DNA of 64,000 bases, taken from NCBI RefSeq assembly GCF_000178855.1, contig NZ_ADVG01000005.1, positions 930,001 to 994,000 on the forward strand, read 5' to 3'. The first letter of the stretch is position 1; each line of letters starts with the position of its first letter. Below are positions 24,908 to 33,342 of the stretch, piece after piece. The notes under the pieces were generated by a model. The model was given only the letters and a program-made list of their open reading frames with translations, had not been told where the DNA came from and ran no database searches. This DNA comes from Ktedonobacter racemifer DSM 44963. GTDB lineage: Bacteria > Chloroflexota > Ktedonobacteria > Ktedonobacterales > Ktedonobacteraceae. The translations under genes were made by a program, and so were the position numbers.

Positions 24908-26327
24908 TGAGAAAAAAAAGCGCAAGCGCAAAAAGAAGACGAAGCAGACCATCACTCGAGCGGTGACCCATATCCGTCTCATTGAGGCCAATCCTGGCAA
25001 ACTTGAGGCGCTCGATCAGCTTGTGGCGGTTTACTTGCCGCTGTGCCAACAGTACACCACCCTGTTTTGCGAGGCCGAGACAAGCCCGGACAAGTACCAA
25101 GAAACCGTCTTCAAAACCGATCTTTCCGACCGCTTGCATCGAGTGGCAATACAGCAAGCCGCAGGCATTGCCAAAAGCGTTCGCACGAATCGAGCGAACG
25201 CCTATCAGGCGTACCTGGAAGATGTGGCTGATTACGCTCAGGCCAAGGCTCAGGCGGAAGGCCGGATGTCCGCCTTCAAACGCCGCGAACCGACCTGGAC
25301 CGAATGGGATCTCCCTGTGCTGCGTGTGCCAGTCATCCAAGCCAATGTCAACGTGGTGGTGCTCGAGAAGTCGGAGGACTCCACGTTCGACTACTGGCTG
25401 CGCGTGTCCACCTTAGATGTCGGGAATCCGCTTCGAGTCCCAGTCAAACTCGCCTCCTATCACAAACGAGCACTCGAAGGCCGCACGCTCAATGCATCCA
25501 CAACACTTCACAAGCGCAATGGAGTCTGGTGGCTGACGCTCTCCTTTGACGAGGACGTTCCTCTTCAAACCAAGCCTGACGCCCCTACAGTAGGCGTCGA
25601 TGTGGGCATTGCCCATTTCCTCACGACCTCCACCAATAAAGCGTATGGCAGTTTTCATGGCAAGATGGCCCGACAGCACAAGCACGATCGGGAAAAGCGT
25701 CGCCGCAAGGCGAAACTGCGAGCCTGTCTGGAAAAGAAAGGCGTCCCAAAGGGCAAGCTTCCTTCGACAAGTTCTGAAACGTCGCAACGCTTGAGCCGTC
25801 ACGTCAAGCAAGAGATCAACCGGGCGGTCAATGCGTTGGTCAAAGATCATCGAGATGCCAGACTCATTTATGAGGACCTCAATGTGGCCTCGATGCGCTT
25901 CAAAGCAAGGGTGATGAACAGTTATCTGTATGCTTCTCACCTGGGGCATATCCCAGAGCAGCTGGCCTGGGCCGCCGCCAAACAGGGCATGGCAGTCCAC
26001 ACGGTCCGAGCCGCCTATTCCTCTCAGGAATGCCCCCGCTGCCATTATGTCGATCGCGCTAATCGGCCGAACCAGAAAACCTTCAAGTGCCTGGTCTGTG
26101 GTTACGCAGACCAGGCCGACCGCAAAGCCGCACAGACGCTCGCGGGACGCTGGGGGGATCGGAAACTGGCGGCATGTCGCTCGACCTCGGAGGTCAAGGC
26201 GCTCCTCATGACGCGGCATGAAGCGTGGAAACAGCAGAATCAGCAGAGGATCCAGGATGCCGGGCCTCCCGTCCAGTTGAGCTTCTGGGATCCCCCAGAG
26301 ATGTTCCTGGAATCATCTCACGAGTGA
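24864..26327 (+). CDS. tnpB: TnpB RNA-guided nuclease (IS607-associated)
   Basis: 487 residues. A basic N-terminus (EKKKRKRKKKTKQT) leads to the OrfB_IS605 RuvC fold. Catalytic acids: D in PTVGVDVGIAHFLTT (~245), E in RLIYEDLNVASMRF (~336), and D in the QADRKAA segment (~419). The zinc finger is CPRCHYVDRANRPNQKTFKC then CGYADQ. All catalytic residues are present. By analogy with characterised TnpBs it uses a guide RNA from its own 3' end. The N-terminal region before RuvC is long. Confidence 0.9.
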   Translation: MDPPVSKKPQKASLDEKKKRKRKKKTKQTITRAVTHIRLIEANPGKLEALDQLVAVYLPLCQQYTTLFCEAETSPDKYQETVFKTDLSDRLHRVAIQQAAGIAKSVRTNRANAYQAYLEDVADYAQAKAQAEGRMSAFKRREPTWTEWDLPVLRVPVIQANVNVVVLEKSEDSTFDYWLRVSTLDVGNPLRVPVKLASYHKRALEGRTLNASTTLHKRNGVWWLTLSFDEDVPLQTKPDAPTVGVDVGIAHFLTTSTNKAYGSFHGKMARQHKHDREKRRRKAKLRACLEKKGVPKGKLPSTSSETSQRLSRHVKQEINRAVNALVKDHRDARLIYEDLNVASMRFKARVMNSYLYASHLGHIPEQLAWAAAKQGMAVHTVRAAYSSQECPRCHYVDRANRPNQKTFKCLVCGYADQADRKAAQTLAGRWGDRKLAACRSTSEVKALLMTRHEAWKQQNQQRIQDAGPPVQLSFWDPPEMFLESSHE

Positions 26328-26410
26328 ACATCTCTCAGTAGAGAGAGGTGCATAGGATGCTCGTAGTGCATCCTCCCGCCTAGTCCGCTGTTTGGTAAAC
26401 AGGCGTAGGT
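26328..26410 (+). ncRNA. Candidate TnpB guide (omega) RNA scaffold, copy 1
   Basis: Between the tnpB stop and the element end are stem-loops: CTCTC/GAGAG; AGGATGC-tcgtagt-GCATCCT (26354-26374); and CGCCT (26377-26381) with AGGCG (26401-26405) around a conserved GTCCGCTGTTT.GGTAAAC loop. The second element has different bases in both last stems, but they still pair (CGGGTGC/GCATCCG; CGCCC/GGGCG), with the loops kept. A real RNA probably starts inside tnpB and runs past the element end into the flank as guide. Confidence 0.65.
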
Positions 26411-26414
26411 TAAA

Positions 26415-26669
26415 GTGAGAAGGATAATCATTGCAATAGATGGTTATGCTTTGATCAACTATCAAACTCTCTCTATTACAGAGTCTCAAATAGCAGAAAA
26501 TGTTGGTATGCTCGCGCCTTCAACTGTCAAAAGATACATACAAAAATTCCATGACTATGGGTGGTTAGAACATAAATCTGTTCCCCCTTATGGAGCAGGC
26601 TATGATCTTGCCACATATTTTCAATTGCTTCAAGCCATTAAGGATGACGTTGTTAGCAAACATGGTTGA
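26415..26669 (+). CDS. Winged-helix-like fragment downstream of IS607
   Basis: 84 residues from a GTG right after the element's right end. TLSITESQIAENVGMLAPST then VKRYIQKFHDYGWLEHKSVP looks like a winged helix-turn-helix, and the rest is AYDLATYF-like with helices. There is no ribosome site, which fits a gene fragment continuing the frame cut at 24245. DNA-binding is plausible; nothing more can be said. Confidence 0.45.
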   Translation: MRRIIIAIDGYALINYQTLSITESQIAENVGMLAPSTVKRYIQKFHDYGWLEHKSVPPYGAGYDLATYFQLLQAIKDDVVSKHG

Positions 26670-26704
26670 CTGGTTAGAATAAAAGACTTCGAGAGAGAGC
26701 CACT

Positions 26705-27529
26705 TCAATCAGAAGCACCTCTCGTTGCAGCTCCCAAGGCTCTTGCATTTCGCACACGTTTCTTTTTGCCCTTTCTCCCTCTTTTGAGTTGTACCACAAG
26801 CAAGATGCTTATGATGACGAGCAGGAACCACGAGCTGATCTTCTCTGGTGAGACTATACGCCATATCTGTACCTGGTCAGGATAAGCCCATGCTCCGAAG
26901 AAGGTTGCAATATTCTCCGCAATCCAAAGAAAAAAGCCTATCAAAAAAAATGCCGCGAGGAGCGGCATGCGATAGCACCGGTGATCGACCGAATAGAGAA
27001 CGCCTGTTCTCCAGAAAATGCACGCGAGGAGCACGACCAGTAGCCAGCGCAGGTCAGGAATGAAATGGTGCGTAAAAAAGTTCAGGTAGATCAACGCTCC
27101 CAATGGAACAATCCAGTATGGCGATGGCCAGCGTACCATCTCTAGATGCAGACGATGCCAGGCCTGACAGATATAGCTTGCCACACTGGCATACATAAAG
27201 CCGCTATAGAGTGGAACACCGCCCACCTTTGTCCATGCTTCCTCTGGATATGCCCACGAACCCATATGAACTTTGTAAAGTTCCAGGAGGAGTCCTACGA
27301 GGTGAAAAACCGCAATCACTTTGATCTCGTCTCTCGTCTCCAGCCCGCTATGGTACATGATCCATTGTGTTCCCAGACAGATGACCAGGAGGATATCATA
27401 ACGATGTGGCAACGCAAAGTGTTTTGAGAGCGCCAGTGAGAGAAAGATGACAGCAGGAAACATACATGAGAGCGCTTCTTGTGTGATGAAATGGAAAAGA
27501 AATTGTACAATTTTCAATGAGTAACACAT
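26705..27529 (-). CDS. DUF817 integral membrane protein
   Basis: 274 residues, about eight membrane helices. Matches the DUF817 pattern: LETRDEIKVIAVFHLVGLLL, HMGSWAYPEEAWTKVGGVPL, YSGFMYASVASYICQAWHRL and a second SWAYP-like motif FGAWAYPDQVQIW. The tail is basic (RGRKGKKKRVRNAR). The biochemical role of the family is unknown. It stands alone between IS607 and a gene-free gap. Confidence 0.85.
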   Translation of the reverse strand: MCYSLKIVQFLFHFITQEALSCMFPAVIFLSLALSKHFALPHRYDILLVICLGTQWIMYHSGLETRDEIKVIAVFHLVGLLLELYKVHMGSWAYPEEAWTKVGGVPLYSGFMYASVASYICQAWHRLHLEMVRWPSPYWIVPLGALIYLNFFTHHFIPDLRWLLVVLLACIFWRTGVLYSVDHRCYRMPLLAAFFLIGFFLWIAENIATFFGAWAYPDQVQIWRIVSPEKISSWFLLVIISILLVVQLKRGRKGKKKRVRNARALGAATRGASD

Positions 27530-28271
27530 TCCTTTCTTTTTAGCTGCACTATGATGAGGATGTGGTGTATGACGCTGTTGAGAGCCGCAGGCAGCGCTAA
27601 AAGAAGTGTAGAGTTCACGCGGAGAAAACGCGAGTTGCCGGATACCAGATCAACGGTACCCGTGTGGGAGAAATGCAATCGTATTGCAACACCCGAGACC
27701 TCCTAGGATGTACTCAGATGAGCACAAAAGAGATAAAAATAGATGGAGAATCTCCTTTTCTAACCCATTGATCGCTCTCGCACCGCACACTATTGAGTTA
27801 GAGAGGCAAACGAAAGAAGAGCTTCCAACCTCAGCATTCTTAGTCATCTCTAGAAGCTGGAAGAATGCGTGTGTTTTTTGTCAACATATTATTGAGTTTG
27901 AGAGCCAAATGAGATACATACAAAAAACATTATCTAACCCCTGATAAAAAGCTGCTTCAGGCCTATCTGCTTTGACGGTAGTTGTGCCGTATTACCGCGA
28001 AACGGCGCGAATGCCGGCGAACGATGCCTTAGCCCTCACACCGCCTGGGAAGCCATTTATCACCTTGAAAGAGGTGGCAAATAAAGGCGGTCGATGGATC
28101 GGCCATTTCCTGGGTCCCAACCCTTTCTGGCCTCTCCATCGCACGCGTTCCTTCGGCTTCCCAAGCGCTTTTGTGTGAGGTAACCCGATCTTCAAAATTT
28201 CGCGTTTTTCGGGTTTGACGGTAGTTCTGGCGGTAGTTGGAAAATGTTACGAATTGCCCTGTCTTACATGG
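27530..28271. other. Gene-free gap with dispersed repeats
   Basis: No gene recognised. It holds TATTGAGTTAGAGAGGCAAA (27791 on, continuing CCAACCTCAGCATTCT to 27851), a partial TATTGAGTTTGAGAGCCAAA at 27890, and GCTGGAAGAATGCGTGTG at 27855. All are related to repeats at 12025-12180 and 14654. Two near copies of GACGGTAGTT (27973 and 28217) lie near the end. Confidence 0.5.
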
Positions 28272-28892
28272 TTACTGCGCTTCATCAAACACGTTCTTCC
28301 ACCCACTCATTGCCTCTTCATGTATAGCAGGCAATACGTGGGCATAGATATTGAGCGCCACCCGACTTGAACTATGTCCGAGAATTTCCTGGATCACTTT
28401 AAAATGTGCCCCCATACTCAGCATAATGGTGGCAGCGCTATGTCTAAGATCGTGAAAACGGTTATGAGGAAGGTTGGCCTTTTTTAGCAGCCGAGCAAAG
28501 AGTCGTGAGAGATAGCGTGGATCAAGATAATCACGTCTCTCAATATAGCTAACCATACGCTGAACGCGAACATACTGCTGCTCAAAGTCAATGTCTGACC
28601 AGCGCAATCCAAGTATTTCGCCTTTGCGCATACCCGTGATAATCGCAAGGAGGAAAAGGGCTTCAAAACGATGACCCTGTAGCGACTCTAAAAATGCTTG
28701 TGATTGAAACAGCGTGAGTGGCGTTATGTCATATTTTTCGGCCTTTGGGGACGTCACGACATCACACACGTTACGTGCTACCAGATTCCAGCGAACCGCA
28801 TTTTCCAGAGCCTGGTGGAGCACATTATGAATGGAGATGATCGTTTGAGCATAGAGTCCATCTTCTAGCTTCCGGTTATAAAATCGCTGCGC
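28272..28892 (-). pseudogene. Tyrosine recombinase/phage integrase, deleted
   Basis: The minus strand reads AQRFYNRKLEDGLYAQTIIS, HNVLHQALENAVRWNLVARN and LFLLAIITGMRKGEILGLRW (catalytic Arg). It then jumps from MVSYIERRDYL directly to RLFARLLKKANLPHNRFHDL and RHSAATIMLSMGAHFKVIQE, ILGHSS and YAHV. The H-R-H-Y C-terminal box is intact, but about 60 residues between the first catalytic Arg and HxLR are missing, and the N-terminus is cut by a stop near 28893. Confidence 0.85.
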
Positions 28893-29512
28893 ATGCTAAG
28901 GAGTCAATTTACGTCCTTCGAAGAGGAGCGGACAGAAGAACGAGCCACCTGGCAGCACGCCTTTATGCTGGCGCGCTCATGGGATGCTGATCATCTCTTC
29001 TCGGAAGAGACGATGGTATCCATTCTTGAAAAGGTCGAGGAGTGCCGCATCAGCGCCTCGCTACCTCCGCCATTCTTGGCAGTACCGATATGGCGAGAAC
29101 TGAGTACGCCCTTCAACAACTCTCCCGCGAAGCCGCGGGACGTGGATGGGACGCAAACCTGTTCCATGAGGTCCTCACAGGGATCAGGTCTGATCCTGCG
29201 TTGCTCGGTAAGGTGCTTACTTTTGACTGCTGCGTCCTGTATGCTTGCTGGGAAGTGGTGCATGCGCCAGAAGAAGACCCTGACCCTGACGTGCTCTTTG
29301 GTCATCTCCCCCGCCTGAGAGAAGTCAGGCGCCTGGTAAACAAAGAAAGAGGAACGCATCATTATCTTCAAGACGACAAGGACACAGAGAAGGCGTCTTC
29401 TGTGTGCTCTTGTCGTGAAAAGGAATGCCCCCAGCCTGCTCGTAGTCACGGTCGGGCTGGGGGCATTGTTCTGCCAAAGAAAAGGAGATCTGTACTAGAT
29501 TCACTATGTTAG
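28893..29512 (+). pseudogene. Unrecognised coding remnant, frameshifted
   Basis: Two overlapping frames read protein-like in turn. The first begins MLRSQFTSFEEERTEERATW and includes HAFMLARSWDADHLFSEETM. From about 29075 the other frame reads MARTEYALQQLSREAAGRGW, DANLFHEVLTGI and VLTFDCCVLYACWEVVHAPE. A one-base shift would join them. The strong hairpin at 29422-29465 lies inside the second frame before its stop, so the original gene probably ended earlier. Function unknown. Confidence 0.35.
29422..29465. terminator. Strong hairpin, 13-bp perfect stem
   Basis: AATGCCCCCAGCC and GGCTGGGGGCATT pair perfectly around an 18-base loop. The following GTTCTGCC has only a short T content. Likely a bidirectional terminator. 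Confidence 0.65.
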
Positions 29513-29897
29513 AACGACAGGCAAAACGCCAACGCCGCACCGCCAGGAGAGCAGCAGAGAGCCAGCAGCAGTCAACATCTCGCCCTCATATAAGCGCAGC
29601 GCACCACCTCTCACCACTGAGCGGCCATCTTTGGTTGCCTCTTTTGAGATGCTGTTCAACCTGGGCCTGGAAGCCGTCCAGATCTTCCAGAGAGATGTTG
29701 GTGAGAGAGACACTGAGCAGCTCGCTGGTGTCCTACGGTTTTCATGGAACATCTCTTCTCTCTGTTTCCTGGTGGCCTCAAGATGCTTTCAAGCCTTCTA
29801 TTTTTACCTCAGATGCTCCTCAAATCACCGATTTCCCCTCTTGCTTGGAGGGGAAACCGGGGCGAGAAAATGTTGGGGTCCATGTACCAGAAGCCGC
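29513..29897. other. Gap with a possible minus-strand coding scar
   Basis: No intact gene. Minus-strand frames near 29540-29720 read NISLEDLDGFQAQVEQHLKR and WPLSGERWCAAL before a stop, with the next stretch in another frame, which suggests a decayed gene of unknown type. Confidence 0.3.
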
Positions 29898-30224
29898 TCA
29901 TTCCTCGCCAAAAACGCGTTTTGCTACTGCGATGGCAGACATTGCCTTCGGCCAGCCAGCGTAGAACGCAAGGTGTATCATAACCTCTTTCAGCTCTGTC
30001 TCTGTCAGTCCATTCTCCTTCGCTCTCATAAGGTGGCCTACTAGCTGTTCGGTGTTGCCACCTGCTACCAATGTAGCGACGGTAATCAAACTACGATCCC
30101 GTTTCGAGAGCTCTTTCCGCTCCCAGATGTCACCAAACAAAACATCATCGGTAAGCGACACCATCTTTGGTAAGAAGTCGCCAATGAGTTTTTGTGCCCG
30201 GCTTTGTTCTTGTGCGTCAGACAT
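29898..30224 (-). CDS. Carboxymuconolactone decarboxylase-like (CMD/AhpD fold) protein
   Basis: 108 residues from the ATG at 30224, with CAGGAGGAAACA upstream. CMD signature: IWERKELSKRDRSLITVATL, VAGGNTEQLVGHLMRAKENG, LTETELKEVMIHLAFYAGWP. It lacks the CxxC of AhpD peroxidase partners, so it is closer to decarboxylase-type or uncharacterised CMD proteins. It sits downstream of an alcohol dehydrogenase remnant in the redox region. Confidence 0.85.
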   Translation of the reverse strand: MSDAQEQSRAQKLIGDFLPKMVSLTDDVLFGDIWERKELSKRDRSLITVATLVAGGNTEQLVGHLMRAKENGLTETELKEVMIHLAFYAGWPKAMSAIAVAKRVFGEE

Positions 30225-30333
30225 TGTTTCCTCCTGAATTGTCGTCTTTACATTCACTGTTTTCAATGTATCGTGATCCGGGCCAACACTGACACCAGTA
30301 TCACGTGCCGAGATTACCGTCTATCTTCCTGGC

Positions 30334-30760
30334 TCAGCGGAACGGAGGCTGTTTTTCGCTCGTGATCGTGATGACTCCATCCAGCCCTCGAAGACCGGAC
30401 CATGACCTACATGGCTGTGCGCTGATCCATCGCAGCGTAACCCGATGGAACGCCAACGAGATCGAGCACAGGAGAAGGATCGAGCCGTCCAGCCAGCACA
30501 TCAGCGAGCAACCCGGACAGATAGGCCCGAACAGGGGCTCCCCACCTCGCAGGGTGATTATGCCAAAAAAGAGCTGCTTAATAGTGATCTGTTCGACGCC
30601 ATGAAGCACACCAACGTCACCGATGCTTCCTCCAGGACGAGCGATGGCACAGGAGCGTCGCATGATTGTCGAAAATGCGTGTCTGATTCGGCACATCGTC
30701 CAGTTTCTGAGCGGTCGGACGACCATCGCGCAGTCGCGTGTGTTGGTCTCGTTGGACGAA
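30334..30760 (-). pseudogene. Zinc-type alcohol dehydrogenase/quinone reductase, C-terminal remnant
   Basis: The minus strand reads CAIARPGGSIGDVGVLHGVE, QITIKQLFFGIITLRGGE. After a frame change it gives DVLAGRLDPSPVLD and then AAMDQRTAM-like residues. This is the end of an MDR-superfamily dehydrogenase. Frame changes and absence of the N-terminal catalytic domain mark it as broken. It follows the SDR gene, so it may once have been part of that operon. Confidence 0.65.
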
Positions 30761-30789
30761 CCGACCCAGGTGCTGTCAGCCAGGGGAAC

Positions 30790-31533
30790 TTAGATCTCCT
30801 GGCGCGTGGGCCGGAACAGAATCTCATTCACGTCCACCTCTTCCGGCTGGCTCATGGCGAAGGCGACTGCCTGCGCAAATGATTCGGCAGGAATCGCAAT
30901 CTCATAGCCTTTGCGGACATTCTCGGCGATATCCGGCTCGGTTATGCTGTTTGGCAGTTCCGTCGCTACTGCGCCCGGTGAGATCACCGTCGTGCGAATG
31001 TTGTAGGGCTTCACTTCCTGGCGCAGCCCCTCGGATATGACCAGCACGGCAGTCTTGGTCGCCGCATAGACCGCGCTGGTGGGGCGGACCTTATGACCAG
31101 CCACAGAGGAAACATTAATGATCTGCCCCGCTTTCTGCTGTTTCATATGCGGCAGCGCTGCGGCAATGCCGTACAGCACGCCCTTGATGTTCACGTCGAT
31201 TGTCCGGTTCCAGTCGTCAATCTTGAGGCGCTCAAGGGGTGAGTGCGGCATCAGCCCAGCGTTGTTGATCATCACATCGATACGCCCGTATGTCTGTACG
31301 GCTGCATCGACCAATCTCTTCACCTGGTCGGAGTCAGTGACGTCTGTCGGTATGGCGAGCGCCTTACCGCCACTCCTGGTCAGCTCGTCCGCTAAAGACT
31401 GGATGCGATCGACGCGCCGCGCCCCCAGCACAACGCTTGCGCCCTGCGCGGAGAGAAGCCGGGCAGTCGCCTCGCCAAGCCCGCTGCTCGCGCCCGTGAT
31501 GACGACGACTTTTCCTTCGATGTTCTTGCTCAT
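30790..31533 (-). CDS. Short-chain dehydrogenase/reductase
   Basis: 247 residues. Rossmann TGASSGLGEAT near residue 14, ARRVDRIQ after beta-2 (NADP preference likely), DVTDSDQ, NNAG motif INNAGLMPHS, catalytic Ser in IINVSSVAGH, and YxxxK in AVYAATKTAVLVISEGLRQE. The substrate is unknown. AAGGAG precedes the ATG. It lies 200 bases after the aldo/keto reductase on the same strand, with an F420-reductase-like scrap between. Confidence 0.9.
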   Translation of the reverse strand: MSKNIEGKVVVITGASSGLGEATARLLSAQGASVVLGARRVDRIQSLADELTRSGGKALAIPTDVTDSDQVKRLVDAAVQTYGRIDVMINNAGLMPHSPLERLKIDDWNRTIDVNIKGVLYGIAAALPHMKQQKAGQIINVSSVAGHKVRPTSAVYAATKTAVLVISEGLRQEVKPYNIRTTVISPGAVATELPNSITEPDIAENVRKGYEIAIPAESFAQAVAFAMSQPEEVDVNEILFRPTRQEI

Positions 31534-31628
31534 GAAATTGCTACTCCTTCACTTGATTGCCTTTTTCTTTGGTCATCCTATTTCCCCAACCGCTCGAACC
31601 GGTACGCCAGTTCTGGCTCCCTTTTCTC

Positions 31629-31737
31629 TCATACGCCAGCCAGTTGGGCGACGAACTGCTTGAATGGCTCGATGTAACGGACGATCCGTAGAGGGCCAGC
31701 GTATACCTGATCGAAACCCATGTCGCGGCCCAGTTTA
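31629..31737 (-). pseudogene. C-terminal scrap of an NADPH:F420 reductase-like protein
   Basis: About 35 codons: KLGRDMGFDQVYAGPLRIVR, YIEPFKQFVAQLAGV, stop. This resembles the end of NADP-dependent F420 reductase/NAD-binding domain proteins (GFDPVDAGPL..ARYLEP pattern). It starts just where the aldo/keto reductase ends, in another frame. Only the tail remains. Confidence 0.45.
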
Positions 31738-32733
31738 GAGACCCACCCTTCGTTCCAGTTCTTCGGGGTACCGAGCCCCTTGTATCGTGATCTGTGAGGC
31801 GGCGCTCTCGATCTCACGCAGATCATCGGGCGAGAGATTGACGGCAAGTGCTCCGATGTTTTCCTCCAGGCGAGAGAGCTTCGTGGTCCCCGGAATCGGC
31901 ACGATCCACAGCTTTTGCGCCAGCAGCCAGGCGAGCGCGATCTGAGCAGGTGTCGCCTGCTTCTGTTCAGCGATCGTGCCAAGCAGATCAACTAACGCCT
32001 GATTCGCTTTGCGAGCCTCTAGCGTAAAGCGAGGGACGCTGTTGCGGAAGTCGGAACGGTCGAACGTCGTGTGTTCGTTGATCTTTCCCGTCAGGAAGCC
32101 TTTCCCCAGAGGGCTAAATGGAACAAAGCCGATTCCGAGTTCTTCGAGTGTCGGCAGCATTTCCGCTTCAGGGGCTCTCCACCAGAGTGAGTACTCGCTC
32201 TGCAGGGCCGTCACGGGCTGAACGGCGTGTGCGCGACGGATCGTTTGCACTCCCGCTTCAGAAAGGCCGAAGTGCTTGACCTTGCCTTCCTGAATCAAGT
32301 CCTTCACCGCTCCAGCCACATCTTCGATGGGCACGTCCGGGTCAACACGGTGCTGATAGAACAGGTCAATGGCGTCGACCTTCAGTCGCTTGAGCGAGGC
32401 CTCGGCGACCTGCTTGATATGCTCTGGCCGACTATCCATGCCGTCCATAAAGGACCCCTCTCCATTGGGACCAAGTTTGAACCCGAATTTGGTAGCGATC
32501 ACCACTAGCCCGCGGAAGGGGGCGAGGGCTTCGCCCACAAGGTCTTCGTTGATGAACGGTCCGTACACTTCAGCAGTATCGAAGAAGGTGATGCCGTGTT
32601 CGACTGCCGATCGAAGAAGTCGGATCATGTCCTGCTTGTCGGCAGGTGGACCGTAGGAAAAGCTCATTCCCATACACCCCAGCCCAAGAGCCGAAACTTC
32701 CAAGTTACTCTTTCCAAGAGTGCGCTTGTGCAT
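31735..32733 (-). CDS. Aldo/keto reductase
   Basis: 332 residues, TIM-barrel NADPH oxidoreductase. Catalytic tetrad visible: D and Y in ITFFDTAEVYGPFINEDLVG, K in VVIATKFGFKLG, H in DLFYQHRVDPDVPIED. Cofactor loop: IVPIPGTTKLSRLEENIGAL. It resembles the general YakC/Tas-like bacterial AKRs that reduce aldehydes or alpha-keto compounds. AGGAAG sits 8 bases before the ATG; the cupin gene is 51 bases upstream. Confidence 0.92.
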   Translation of the reverse strand: MHKRTLGKSNLEVSALGLGCMGMSFSYGPPADKQDMIRLLRSAVEHGITFFDTAEVYGPFINEDLVGEALAPFRGLVVIATKFGFKLGPNGEGSFMDGMDSRPEHIKQVAEASLKRLKVDAIDLFYQHRVDPDVPIEDVAGAVKDLIQEGKVKHFGLSEAGVQTIRRAHAVQPVTALQSEYSLWWRAPEAEMLPTLEELGIGFVPFSPLGKGFLTGKINEHTTFDRSDFRNSVPRFTLEARKANQALVDLLGTIAEQKQATPAQIALAWLLAQKLWIVPIPGTTKLSRLEENIGALAVNLSPDDLREIESAASQITIQGARYPEELERRVGL

Positions 32734-32784
32734 TCTCTGAACTTCCTGTCTTTGAGTAAAGGTCGGAGCGTTCTTCCGCCACGA

Positions 32785-33180
32785 TCAGGCCTGGTGTTGT
32801 TCGTTGCTGACCTTTTCCATCCAGTCGGCGGTCTTGCCGTCGAGATGTTCGGCAATGGCAATGTGCGTCATGGCCGTGGTTGCCGTGGCACCGTGCCAGT
32901 GTTTCTCACCCGGCGCGAACCAGATCACGTCACCGGGCCGAATTTCCTCGATCGGACCGCCCCAGCGTTGGACCCGGCCACAGCCAGCCGTCACGATCAG
33001 GGTCTGGCCCAGCGGGTGGCTGTGCCATGCGGTCCGAGCACCTGGCTCGAACGTGACACTGGCACCGCGCACGCGTGCTGGATCGGGTGCCTCGAACAGG
33101 GGGTCGACGCGCACAGCGCCGGTAAAATACTCGACCGGTCCTTTGCCGGAAGGGTGTGAGCCACTTCTTTTGATATCCAT
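32785..33180 (-). CDS. Cupin-domain protein
   Basis: 131 residues from the ATG at 33180 (GGAGG upstream). A single cupin barrel: TFEPGARTAWHSHPLGQTLI with metal-binding His pair and Gln/Glu, then GDVIWFAPGEKHWHGATATT with the second His. Related to the manganese cupins called (R)-mandelonitrile lyase-like or quercetinase-like. First gene of the cupin, AKR, SDR set opposite the AraC gene; probably acts on a small carbonyl or stress metabolite. Confidence 0.87.
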   Translation of the reverse strand: MDIKRSGSHPSGKGPVEYFTGAVRVDPLFEAPDPARVRGASVTFEPGARTAWHSHPLGQTLIVTAGCGRVQRWGGPIEEIRPGDVIWFAPGEKHWHGATATTAMTHIAIAEHLDGKTADWMEKVSNEQHQA

Positions 33181-33342
33181 GTTCAGCATTCCTCCACTAT
33201 GGTTGCCAAAGCAGAGAGGCATATTCTCTGTCTGACAAGTATTATAGACACCCTTGATGACAAGCTGATAGAATAATTGTCGAGAATGATTGTATAATTC
33301 TACAAATTTTCAAGATGAGAGAAACACGTGAGGAGGTTTCCT

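Larger units (their letters stand above)
24245..26410 (+). mobile_element. IS607-type element with serine recombinase and TnpB (copy 1)
   Basis: Boundaries are approximate and come from comparison with the element at 47961-50252. The left end is shared from about ACAAA through CATCTCTTGCA, and the right end through GTCCGCTGTTT and GGCGTAGGT. It holds overlapping tnpA and tnpB on the same strand and a conserved structured right end. IS607 elements insert without target duplications, and none is seen. Confidence 0.8.

Noticed and set aside
25413..26219. 268-codon minus-strand frame opposite TnpB
   Set aside because: Shadow of the RuvC-bearing gene, which has all catalytic motifs on the plus strand.
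28893..28900. Attachment site or tRNA beside the broken integrase
   Set aside because: No tRNA-like cloverleaf and no matching direct repeats were seen around 28.2-29.0 kb.
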